A DNA stretch of 64,000 nucleotides, taken from contig VXBP01007596.1 in assembly GCA_013400115.1 (NCBI GenBank), positions 67,297-131,296 on the forward strand, in the 5' to 3' direction. This document shows positions 1 to 12,400 of the stretch, one piece after another. The notes beneath the pieces are model-generated. The model did not search any database, was not told where the DNA came from, and saw nothing but the letters and a program-made list of their open reading frames with translations. The position numbers and the translations under genes were made by a program. Source of the DNA: Rhinopomastus cyanomelas. Lineage: Eukaryota > Chordata > Aves > Bucerotiformes > Rhinopomastidae. The stretch's first letter is position 1. Each line of letters opens with the position of its first letter.

Positions 1-2523
1 GAATTGGTCAGGTCAAAAAAGGTCCTGCAGAAACTCAATATTTCATGCAAGACGGAAGAATTCCTAGATAATTCAGTACTGCTAAGTAGACATCACACAC
101 CAGTGTCACTAAGGAATTTGTTTGCATTGGTTTTATCTAGCAACAAGCAGGAACTTTCTGAAAAAACATAAAACCTGTAGATCAGGATGGTTTTTAACCC
201 ACTGGCTTCCACATATTAATCTTCACTTTATCCATGCCAGTGCCTAAAAGTCCTACCTCTTTGCACGGCCTTCTAATCCTACAGGATATCATAGCAACAG
301 CACAATATTACTTAAATACCTGGTTTGTAGAAAATACTATTAAATTGTAGGTAATGGATTAGGAAAAATAAATCAAAGATGTTAAATAAGGTTTTTCAGA
401 AACAAAAATACCGATTCTGTGCTGCCTGGTGTCAGAACTGCACCTGTCTATCTTCCCAATGCAAATCCTAAGCAATACTCTGACTTACTGAAGCATTCTT
501 CAGGAATTATACATGAAGAGATGTTGTCCATACAAGGAGTAGGACCAGTTCCTCGCCTAACTCATAAACTTCATCCCATGATTTGTGCCTTGACTTACTG
601 GTGGTAATGAAGGAGTTACTTGAGTGAATTGAGTAAAGACTCCAATGTTGCCTGTGGAGGCAAATGAGACTAGTGTCTTGGAAGCACTCCCTGAGGAGCT
701 CCTACCCCCAGACAACAGTTTCAACTTTAGTATTCTCTCCAGGTCTTCTAACCCGTGCCTCTTTCATCTACACAAGAACACAACTCCTCACCTCAGGAGG
801 GTTGATGGATTTTTGAGTTAAGCAACTCTTTCAGGTGGATTAAGTCTCATTCCAGGTGTCCAGCTGAAGTATGAACTGCAAAGATCTTGTGAGAGCTTAA
901 AATTACAACAATTCAACAGCTACAGCTCTATGAAAACACCAGGATACCTCTTTCAAGCTACTTTAGTGCAGTAACTGGCTTCAGTATTTTTCCGTGATTC
1001 CTCACTGAGTGGAGTCCTCTCAGAACAATTCACCAAGTCAGAAGGGGAACATGGGGTGCATTTTACAGTACTAATTTAGCCAGGGGGTTGGCTTTCTTCA
1101 AAAAGTGAAAGATCTTTTTTAACTCAAGATTCTAAGTCAAAAACCAGGTAACTTTTGAAGAAAGCTGGACAAACCAGACATTATGGACAAATTTCTTACT
1201 GGAACAGTCGTCCTGAATATCAACCAAAGTCACACGTAGACTTAAAATCTAGAGGTCTGCTAAGTCTACCTCTTCCAGCAGTCTGAAACATTCTGAAGGT
1301 ATCTGACAGCGGAAAAAAGAAGCACCACACACATTGATGCACAAGGTACACGAAAGTTTGAGCTCGAGTTCTGGTCTTAGTCTTTGGGGACAACTTCAAG
1401 AATACTCTTTTTCAGGGAAAAATAATTCCCTGAAGCAGAACAGGTGCTTCTGAGCGTCTCCGTTAGGAAGGCAATTAATATTAATTTCCTCATTTAAGGT
1501 ATCTCCTTTCAGTGACAGAACACAGCCAATGTTTCTTGGGAACGTCATCTACCATCTGCCCAAGTCAGGGATTTCCACAGGGCATCAGGAATATCAGCTC
1601 GTTCACCCAGCTTCATGTCTAAATTACGCTGTCTGGTGATGGGAGAGAAACCTTCCGAGTTCAGTGTGCGTGAGAGCGCACAAATGAATGAAGCAATGAT
1701 TAGGAAAGGATCGATAGGAAAAACAACTGTGATACATCAAGCTTAAAAAACAGAGAAATACATTTTAACGAACATTTCCACTGTGGGCACTGTCAGGAAA
1801 AATGATTCCTTCTAAAAACATATAAATATTTATAAACATTTAAAACAGATTATCAACAGGGCAAACTAGCCTTTACATGGCAATTGTTTGTTTGATTGGC
1901 CAAATTAAGATCCCAAAGATTCTAGCCCTGGAAGAACTGCAGTTATTCAATCTGTTCACTATTTTTCACTTGGTCTGGGCCCTCAGCTTTGCATTTCCTG
2001 ACATGGTAAGACAGGAATATTAAGAAAGACAAGCGCGAAGAAGAGAATCCCTTCTCTTTTCTTATCCTTTCAAGCATTTAGTGCAGAATTATTAATCACA
2101 CTCATTTTGAGGCGGGCAGAACTGATAGTAATGTAGCTTTGTACTTACTAAATTACTTGTACCTCTTTCAAATCAGCTGATGATCCACCTCACCCTCCTT
2201 TCATGCTAAGGGCCAACCCCAAGCTTCTCTTTAATGACAACATATTCAAACCATCTGCATCTCACTACAGAAAATTCTGTAGACTGAAGATGTAATCCAG
2301 AGCCTGTGAAGAGTCAATGGATTAACCTCCCTTGGATTGGTGCCTGCATATTCTGTTTGCTTTGCCCTACACAGACTGTGCTGCTGTGCAGGACTGTGTT
2401 TTGTCAAGCACAAACCTCCTTATTCTGGAGATGTACTCTGAAGATTAAAACCTACAAGAGAATCTCTGTAGAGCGTTGTCACAGCACGCATGCTGCCTAG
2501 CCAGTAAGTATTTCTTTGCAAAC
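1..2523 (-). other. ARFGEF3 intron 12 (partial)
   Basis: AT-rich intron with no exon, CR1 or other repeat that I recognise. The small ORFs here show no family features. Confidence 0.85.
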
Positions 2524-3434
2524 CTGAGCAGAATGTTGAAGAGAAGTTCTGCAGTGCTCCATCCACCTCCTCTATGCTGGGCAGAGCTATAAGTCGAGGA
2601 AGGAGAGCTTCCAGTGACTGGATAAAGAGTTGCGCGCTGTGCTGGTCTGCTTCTTGGGTCTTCAGCAATTTCAGAGAGAGCGCAGCAGTACGTAAGGACC
2701 TGTGGCCTGGACAGTCCCGTGGTGTCTGCTCCTCGTCGGCCAAGGAACAATTGTCAGAACCTATGTCTGAGACGTCCGACCTGCCCGAGTCCTTCTCTGC
2801 TGCCATGGAATACTGATCACATGAATCAAACTCAGTCCTAGAAAGATCCTGGTCATCTACGCTGAAGTTACTTTCACTGTATCTGGATCCATAGGACCGG
2901 GTCTTGCAATCAACCGATAAGAAGTTTGTTATATCTGGAAAGACTACAGTGTGGCTTCTCTGAACAACATCTGGCTGGTCAATGGGTTCCGATTCTGGTT
3001 CTCGATAATGAATCTCTTTGCTCTCTTGCACAGCTGGAGATGGCAAGGAGTTTTTTTGACTTTCTGGATTGTCCTCTGGAGTTGTCTGTCCCATATCCCC
3101 TTCCAAAGTGGTCTGACCAGTGTCTGTGGTAACGCTAATGCTAATATCAGGACTCTTCTCATTTCCTGATTCCCAGGCAGGATTTTCTGAGGAAAGGATG
3201 CGCCTCTGCCACCTGAAGTCAGCATCATTGATCTCCATGGAGTCCCTGCTCGTCTCGGTCCCATCCTTCAATTCTTCTAAGCGCTGGAGCAGCAGCTGGA
3301 TCTGCTCTTCACTAAGACCCCTCCCTTGGCTCAGCTCATCCAGTGCTCCAAGCAGGGCAGAGACACAGGAGACTGAAGCATAACACGCTTCAATACCACC
3401 TTTGATGCACGCTTCTGTCATCCCATCCATGATA
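2524..3434 (-). CDS. ARFGEF3: ARFGEF3 exon 12 (large exon)
   Basis: A 911-nt exon (residues 403-706 plus one base). The true start is at IMDGMTEACIKGG, after the acceptor TTGTAG; the open frame upstream of 3434 is intron. It includes SYGSRYSESNFSVDDQDLSR and the acidic/serine run DSGRSDVSDIGSDNCSLADE, which are nearly invariant in BIG3. It ends at TCAG|GTTTGC, in the middle of FCSG. The codons after the donor are not exon. The exon is intact, with no stop or frameshift. Confidence 0.96.
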
Positions 3435-6400
3435 CTACAATTGTAACAGAGCTCATTTAAGTGATGCAGCACACACAGTGCGGACATGTCACTATCAACC
3501 AACACCCTCCCTCCACAACTAGGACCAAAAAAAAAGTGAAAGTATTTGGCAAGACCAGTCCTGAGAAAGAGAACTAATATTAGAACAAATAGTGGTTTCC
3601 CACGTGGACATGGCCATTCTGTCAAGCGCCAACCAGGGAAACAGTTGCCAGCATTTGTGCCAGCTTGCACAGCAAGCTTTCCCTTTCAAACAACGACGTA
3701 CAGTGAAAAAACCCCCAACACCCAACTGAAGCTAAATTCAAAGCCATCTGTGTCATGGAAATTATCTTATCTGCAAGATACCATCTTTATAAGAACTGAG
3801 GATCCTTCTTCAGTCTGACAGATTTTTACATTTTCCATTACCTCCTCTGACTTAGTCTTGGAATTGTGCACAGTTAGGGGCCCAAACCCAAGAATTTACA
3901 CCTGTAAACCAACATATTTACGTGAGAAGGGTTTGGAGAACAAGCCCTATGAGCAGCAGCTTCAGGAGCTCAGGCTCCAAAGAAAAGGAGGTTGAGGGGA
4001 GACCTTACTGCTGTCTACAACTACCTGAAAGGAAGTTGTAGAGAGCTGGGGAAGTGGTCTTCTTTCCCAAGTAACGATTGATAGGGCAAGAGGAAACAGC
4101 CTCAAGTTGCACTAGGGGAGGTTTAGGTTAGCCATTAGGAAAAATAACTTTATTGAAGAGGTCATCAGGCTTTGGAACAGGCTGCTGAGGGAGGTGGTTG
4201 AACCTTCATCCCTAGATGTGCTTAAGAGTCATGTAGATGGAGCTCAGAGATATGATTTAGTGATGGGCTTGGGATAGTTGGGTTAGTGGTTTGACTTCAT
4301 GATAGTCAATGTCTTTTCCGACCTAAAAAACTCTATGATTCTGGCAAAATTCACAAAGTAGTTATTTATGCCTTTAGAAACTGGCTCAGACTGATGACAA
4401 ACCAGGAAGAGCTGTTATTTCTCTTTAATTCTCACAGCTTCTTTCCCTGGCTCACATTAGGGTACGCTTCTGAAGGTACCAAGTGTCCTGTGTGTGCAGG
4501 TTTAAGCGAGAGGAGGCTAAAAGAGGTAACAGAGCGTACAGCTTGAGGAGATCCAGATGGGACTTCCTTTTAGAAATAGGCCTCTTCCTGGATTCTGACT
4601 CAGAAGAGCAGGGCCCTGCCAAATCACAAAGGTGCCGAGGACTGCCAAGTATCTGAAAGCAAAGGAAATGGATGTTACTAGAGGACTATCTAAGCATCAC
4701 TTAAATACAATCAATGAGTCATCATTCTGTCAAGCTCTGGAACCTGAGGCAGCAGTGCCGTGGTTTCTCAAAGCACGCTGATTAAAGTTACCTTTCCTCG
4801 TTTTAAAAAATCTGCAGAAAAATAGATAAGAAGAGCAGAGTATTGAGCAGGAATTGCATACAGAATGTTCTCCAGTGCTTTTCATCTCGGACTGAATGTG
4901 TTTTAACTGATGCTGCACACAAGGCAATCTTTACGCCTTAATGTAGAGCAAGCTCCTTGCACTATGAAGCAAAGGGAGCCCTTCTCTTCAGTCACCCAGC
5001 TACAAAATGATAGTCATGTAAAAACAGGCAAAAGGATTCCTTCTGGCTCAACCTGCTGGGTGCTGCCCTGTCTAAGTCCACCAGGAAATAAAGCAGAAGG
5101 GTCTATAAACAAACTCAAGTTTACAAATAAGCAGAAAGGGGCAACCAATATGTCCTTGCAGTAAGCAACATGAGACTGAACTCCTCCTAAATCTTCAACT
5201 GTCACCTTGCTACCGTTTAACATTCAAGGCTGACTGCTAATATGGACAACAACCCAGTGGGGTGGCTGTGTGGTGTTAGGAGACACCTTCAGATGTAGAA
5301 CAGCCCACATATGCACAAGCTAGAAAAAAATCCTCTGAGAGAGACCACTGTTAACCCAAACTATGTAAATTGCCTCGTGCTCCACAATGTGAGAACCTGC
5401 ACGTGTGAAATGGAAGAACCCATGATTTCAGTTGCCACTCAAAGAAGTCTAACAGCAGTCCGAGTCTGGTTCTGTCAGAGGCACTGGGCAAGAGGCCAGA
5501 ATGAACTGGTCTTTAGATGGCTACTTAAGGCATTGCCAGCTTCCTTGAGGCTGCCCTAATAAAGCTTAAGGAAACTGCATTTCAAAAACCTGGCGTGTAA
5601 TCAAAGCATCTCTTCTCCTTAGTGCCTGGAATACAACGCTGTACGGATGAACATCTCCTAGCAAGAGCAGAGAGTGGGGAAAAATGCCAAAGAAGTTGAG
5701 AATTGGCTCACTGTAGTGCATCTCGCCCAAAAGAGCAGTCATGATTCAGTACCAAGATCTGCTCCACGCAGTACCACAGCACAAGCGCTGACAGAGTTGC
5801 CACAGCAGCTTTGTTACAGAGACAAATACAACTATTACAGCTTTGTCATACTGAAGATATTAGTAAGGGTGGCTTTGATGGGACAGCTGTGGCCAGTAAA
5901 GACTACTTCAGCATCTCTTATACTAAGGTATGAAATGGGCTAGTACAGACATATTAGCAGTATTTACAATTAAAGGAACATTCTCCTTCACATGCCTGGA
6001 TTCATACGTGATCATCCCACCTCTTTCATGATTTTGATGGCTTCTACTCGGTGCTGAGGTGGTGGGTACAGCAATATACGGTGATAGAGAGACTGCAGCA
6101 CGGGTTTCATGGATTCCACTGACCCCACCAGTCGAACTAGTTCTGCTGCAATATAATATATGGTCCGTGCAACAGGCCCACTGAGGGCAGGCGCCGTGGA
6201 GGAACATCCCGAGCCCCGGCCATGATCAGAGATCCCTGAGGAAGCGGTATCAGCCTCAAGGCAGATGCTACTGTGAGCAGAGGTGATAGTTTTGTCATGG
6301 ATTGGATTTCCCAGGATTACTACTAGAGCTGGACACAGTTGCTTCCTGCAAAAGAGAAAAGCAGCAGATGGTGACTGGAAAAAAATAATCTCACAGAAAC

Positions 6401-9400
6401 AGATTGAAAATAGCCCACGGTTAAATGAGATACACACTCTTATTTTAATGACCAGTCAAGAGCAGAGCTTAGAGAGAGTAACAAATCACACCAGGCTTTT
6501 TTCATCTCCCAAGCTGCAGCATGCTAGCACTTGCTTACGGAAAGACTTCTGGGGACTCTGTAAGGTAGAAACTGTAGGTTTCTGCTGCTAGGTGATTCTT
6601 CTTCAGCCCAACTTGGAAGCTTTAAGAAAAACTGACCAAACAAAAACTGATTAAGAGAGTCAGTACTGGTCCCCAAATGCTGTTTCCTGAGGATTTTGAT
6701 ATGGTTGGGGTTTTCCTGAACCAGGGAACCTCAGGGAGGGAAGAGGGATTCAATAAAAGTTAGAATCTCTCATGGGTGGAACCGAGCAAGGACGTGGCTG
6801 GGTGGGAGCTGTGGGAGGTTTAAATGCGGTGAAACAGGAAGCTGTGCAGACCGTGCAGAGCGAGAGAGCAGCCTTCTCTAGGTGTGGTGGAGGAAAAGAC
6901 AAAAAAAGGGAAAAAAAAGAAGAAAGAGGGAAAAAAAGAAAAAACTCCAAAAAACCCACTAGCAGCAGAGGAAGCATCTGAGTAAGAACAACCCCAGGTA
7001 CCAGTATAGGCTGGGGACTGAGCTGTTGGAGAGTAGTGTAGGAGAAAGGGACTTGGGTGTCCTGGTGGACAGCAGGATGACCATGAGCTAGCAATGGGAC
7101 CTTGTGTCCAAGAAGGCCGAAGGCATCCTGGGGTGGGTCAGAAGGTGGGTGGTTAGCAGATCAAGAGAGGTTCTTCTCCCTCTGTACTCTGCCCTGGTGA
7201 GACCACATCTAGAGTATTGTATCCAGTTCTGGGCCCCTCAGTTCCAGAAGGACATAGAACTGCTGGACAGAGTCCAGTGCGGAGCCACAAAGATGCTTAA
7301 GGGAGCAACACACCTCCCTGATGAAGAAAGGCTGAGGGAACTGGGTCTTTTTAGCTTTGAAAAAAGGAGACTGAGGGGTGACCTTATTAATGTTTATAAA
7401 TACATGAAGGGTGAGTGTCAGGAAGATGGAGCCAGGCTCTTCTCAGTGTCCTCTAATGATAGGACAAGGGGCAGTGGGTGTTAGCTGGAACATAGGACTT
7501 TCCATATAAATATCAGAAAGAACTTTTTCCTGGTGAGAGTTACAGAGCACTGCAAGGGGCTGCCCAGGGGGGTTGTGGAGTCTCCTTCTTTGGTGACATT
7601 TAACACCCTCCTGGATATGTTCCTTTGCAACTTGATAGACTTGGTTAGACTTGGTAGCATGAAAAATCTTTTCACAGAATGTGTGGTCAGGCACTGGAAT
7701 GGGCTTCCCAGGGAGGTGGTTGAGTCACTATCCCTGGGTGTGTTTAAAGATCATTTGGATGAGGTATTGAGGGATGTGGTTTAGGAGTGAACTTGTAAGG
7801 TAGGGGAGATGGTTGGACTCTACGATCCCAGGGGTCTTTTCCAACCAGAGTGATTCTGTGATTCTATTACTTCGTCTAGGTGGTCCTGCTGTGGCAAGGG
7901 AATTGGACTACATGATCTTTCGAGGTCTCTTCCAATTTCTAATGTTCTGTGTGATTCCGTGTGTGTGATCTCTGTTAACTAGAAGGCCTGATGTTGCATC
8001 ACTGAACTGCACATGGATGTATTTTAGTAAGCATCCTTACTTGTGAGCCTGTTCTGCTGGCTTTTGAATGAATAACTAAAGCCCTCTACAGTAAAGTGTG
8101 CATTCTACTTTCTGATATGCTACTGTACACTAGAATGTCATCCTTCCTTCAACTGTTTTCTGCATGAGCACTCCAGTTAAGTGATTCCACACCAGCAGAT
8201 CACTCATCTGTAGAGGCAGAACCAAAACCAACTCAGCGCTTTGCTCTGTTAGCTGTTATTTCAGCTTCGTGCTTACACACTTGACATTCTATTTAGACTG
8301 TCAATCTCTAATATAAAAGCCAAGTGCTGCATGAGAATGAAGCCCTAAACCTGATTTTTCAGGTTGCCTAGAGAGGTGGTGAAGGCCTCACTTCCAGAGA
8401 CATTCAGGGTCAGGCTTGACAGGGCTCTGGGCAATCTGGCCTGGTGAGTGATGTTCCTGCTTGTTGTAGAGGGGCTGGACTGTATGACGGTATAACCTTA
8501 AGAGTCTCTTAATGTGCTTTATAAAGTAGCTCAGATTTGTGCAGTGACAGTATGAAAATCAGCTTTTAATCAGACATCAGATACTGACTTTGAGTCTGCC
8601 TACTTAAATTCTTTCTTCAGTGAGGTACACTTCCAAACATATCCACTCACTGCTTAAGAAACATCTTAAGAACACTTATGCCTGTTTTGCGGCAGGCATA
8701 ATTCCAGAAACATATTCCATACAGATGTTAGTTCCATCAACGTGTTTGTGTATCAAACTATGGAGAACACTGGCAGAAGAGCACATCTAGAGATTTATTA
8801 CTGTTTGTTTGCATGGTGGGAGGAGAAGGTCCTTTCACACCTACAAACGGAATATTTGCATGAACCTTCAGTTTGTACTCACCATATTAGATCGGTGAAA
8901 CCTTTGTGCTGGTGCATGTTGGGAGAGGAGCTGTTCAACATGGAGAGGATGCACTCCAAGTAAAGAAGCTGAAGCTGCCGATTGTCACTGGCAAAGAGAA
9001 AAGATGCCATTCACAGATCATGAAAATGAAGTTTACTTACTTTTCTCAAGCAACTACATTAGTTCACTTGAAAATTCTACTGTGGTTTTTAGTAGTGATT
9101 AATTTTGCATCTTCTTAATGATTTGCAGTGGTGTGATCAGCTTTATTATCCCATTTATTTCCTACTGAATGCATGCAGTGATCTGCTACACTAAAAAATA
9201 AATCTATTTGAAAAAAAAGGAAGAGGAAAACAGAAATAATGATTCAAACTCAATGCAAAAACTAGAGGAGGAAGGAACCCTTGAACAAAAGGAGAGAACC
9301 AGAAGAATTTGACTTCTGGATAACTTCTTCAAGCAGTCTGAAGGGCATGTATGCTGCTCTTTTTCAGGTTATTTTTATCTCTTCTCTTGGTAACAGTCAC

Positions 9401-12400
9401 AATGATCAAAAATCAATGTCTACAGGGAGAAAGCTGCATGATGACATGGCCAGTTATTCCATCATAACCATTAACATCGGGTGAGCTTAATGAGAAAGAA
9501 CTTGCAAGTTCCTGTGGGCACTTGGAATCAATAACCTCACCATGTATAGTCTGCTTGTACCTACTCTCAAGAGTTAGCTGCAGGATTCAGGAGAAAAGGA
9601 AGACTGAGGTCTGCCTTATGATCATTACTCCTTGTTCTCATGGGGGACTTTTAACTTCCCAAGTGTCTGTTGGAAATTCACTGCAACACAGAGCAATCAG
9701 TCCCGAATGCTCCCGGAGCGTGTGGAGGATGCAGCTGGTGAGGGAGCCAGAGAGGGAAGGTACCCTCCTGGGCCTGCTGCTTGTGAACAGAGATGGACTT
9801 GTGGGGAAGTATTAGTGAAAATCTCAATCTTCAGGTAACAAATTTGAAACTACAAACTGAAAAAACTCACTTTATGACAGCCTGGAGCTTCTCACAGAGC
9901 ACAGTGAGAACAGACACAACATCATCACACAGAGACTCCACTGAAGTACCTTCAAAAAGGAGAAAGATCATAGGCATCACACATGTGCAGCTGGATTACA
10001 ACCTCAATTCATGGCATGGACTTTGGTCAGAGCTGCCAGAATTCATAGAGAAGATTCCATAGAAAAAGTCCTAGACTGTAAAATGATCTCACGGAATGAA
10101 AAAGCATTAGTACTAAATCCAGAGAGAGCACTAATTGCTGACATGCCTTCACAAAAGTTTAACTGAAAACCAATTCAGATAATAAATTAAGTAAACAAAT
10201 AATATAACAGAATTAGTTTCAGTATTTCTACATGGCAGCTAAAATTTCTGTATCTCTCCCTGCAGCTTGTCTCTGCTACACAGCTTCTGATCTTAAAACA
10301 GGATGCTTGTGCATGTCGAGGATTTTAGCCTCCATCCATACAAATTCTCCTGCAGGAATCCAGTAAGAAGGTCAAAAGGGATTATTTTTACCTATCAGAG
10401 AACATGCTGGAAGCCAGATGAAAGTAAAAACTTCTCACAGTTTGTCAACTGAGAAGCGTTGAGAAGCGTTGCTGCCCATGGCAGGGAGGCTGGAGTAGAT
10501 GATCTCTAAGGTCCCTTCCAGCCTTTGCCATTCTAGGGTTCTACAAACAGACCTTTGCTAGTGGTGTGCTTTCAAAAGCTGCATCTTACATAAACTGCAT
10601 CTCTGGCCTGAAATAAAGTAGCACAATTATTTCTAGATTCCATCTCCTTATCCAAGAATCTCTTCCAGTTTAGGAAGTAAAGCCACTTACTAAAACTTGC
10701 CCCAGAGTGCTGAAACTCCTTAATTACAGAAGTCAGCACCTTGGAACAATCATTTACTACTATGTGGAGTGCAATGCTGTTACCATGATCCAGATGCAGA
10801 CATGACTGAAAACACCAGGAACTAAGAAGGCTGTTTCAGTTCTTAGCGCAGGTAACACAGAGCATCAGGCTAAGGAGAAAGTTAAGAAATCCTGAATATG
10901 CTGCTTCTATGACATCAAGCATCACTGTGTGAAGAATGAAAAAGCTGGACTGCAAGAGTCACTAAAAAAGGGTTACAAATACCTTGACTCTTGAATTTCT
11001 GCAGGGTGTCCTGGCTTTCAATAGTCTGTTGAGGAAAGACAAAGGTGTAATTGGTGCAAGGGGCAGAAAAGCACTATAGAAACAATTCTGTAAGGACAGA
11101 GCTTTACAGCAAACCCATATCCTCAATCTAGAACAGATTTCTAAAACAGGGGGGTTTGTTCACCAGGTTTTCTTAAGTGAAGGTTTAGCAAAATGTTTTC
11201 AAAAATTCCTTAAGATCTGTTCTAACAGTCATTTAGATTTAAGGAACTCACATCTCATTGAGCTGAACTGGTATCTTTAAGCCCCTAAGAGTTTTCCTAC
11301 ACCTGGAACCACTCAGTAACAACTAGACGTGTAAATTGCAGTAAAAATAACTCAGACAAAAGCATAGTCTAGACTTCATATAGTGCTTGGAAATCAAAAT
11401 CAGTTGAGTATCAGAGTTTTTCACATTGTGATCACTAATGCTACAGTGCCAACACAACTAAAGTCAGGAAATGGAAACTGCCTCTAACATCTCTTGGTTC
11501 AGCTGCGGCACAGGGTTCTTCCTACCAGTGCAGAACAGGGTCAAAGCCAAATCATTCTCTCAAGCATCAACAACAAACTGACAGCAACTAAATGCAGCTC
11601 TCAAATGTTTTCAACTACCCCTCAACTAAGAAAAGAAATACAAATTTCAGCTTCCAACCCCAAACTGACATTTCAAAACTATCAGTGGGGTTTTGTTTGG
11701 ATTGGTTGGTTTTGCAAACGTTTTGGCTAGTAAAATGAACCCCCTTAGCACAGACAGAAAGTATATTTAACTATTTAGTTAATATTGACAGTAAAAATGT
11801 TTTAGCTGATTTGTTTTATTCAAACTGTTCACTTCTCTTCTGCAGTTGCACATTAGGGTAAATGTAATCCAGTCTGTTAATCCAAAATATCATCTTAACC
11901 CAAGAAGATGTAGGGCAGATAATCTTTACAACTCCTGTCCTTAAAATTTCCTAAGAAACAGATGCATTTTTTAACAATATCATAATATACAAAGCAGCAT
12001 AAAAAAATATAAGAAGCCAGTGAAATTTCAGGTCTTCACTTTTGCTGACAGTGTGCTGGGATTTCACTCTAACAGCTCTCACGGATTTATTCGAATAACG
12101 CAGTAAATGGAATTGAGTTCTTGCTAACACCCAAGCATTTTCATAAGCTTCAATCACCTTCTACAAACAAGGTTAGAAGGACAGCGTCAGTACAGCTTCC
12201 TTAGTTGAGAGTTTGTTTTGCTTAGGTAAATATTTGTCATGCAGAAACATCTGGCAAAAGGATTTCAATGAACCTTTGGAGAACAAGCGAACAAAAAAAA
12301 GGGATGGAAAAGGAAAAGGCCAGGGCAGCCTGACACTGGAACAGAGTGAAAAAATAAAACCCAGCCAAGTAGAACTGACACTGTGAGAGCTGCGTTTCTG

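Noticed and set aside
2445..3264. Overlapping ORFs on both strands across ARFGEF3 exon 12 (for example 2574-2816 + and 2944-3264 -)
   Set aside because: They are shadows of the real exon frame and show no family similarity.
3435..3670. Upstream extension of the exon 12 ORF to an ATG at 3670
   Set aside because: The acceptor at 3435-3436 and the match to BIG3 starting at IMDGMTEAC show that this part is intron.
6772..6981. Purine-rich tract with a Lys-rich ORF
   Set aside because: Low-complexity AAAAGGG/GAAA sequence next to a CR1; the ORF is a by-product of the repeat.
7104..7484. 126-codon ORF that looks like a reverse-transcriptase-related protein
   Set aside because: It is the C-terminal part of CR1 ORF2 in a truncated repeat, not a host gene. 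The same holds for ORFs at 48644-49255, 39463-39672 and 41010-41417.
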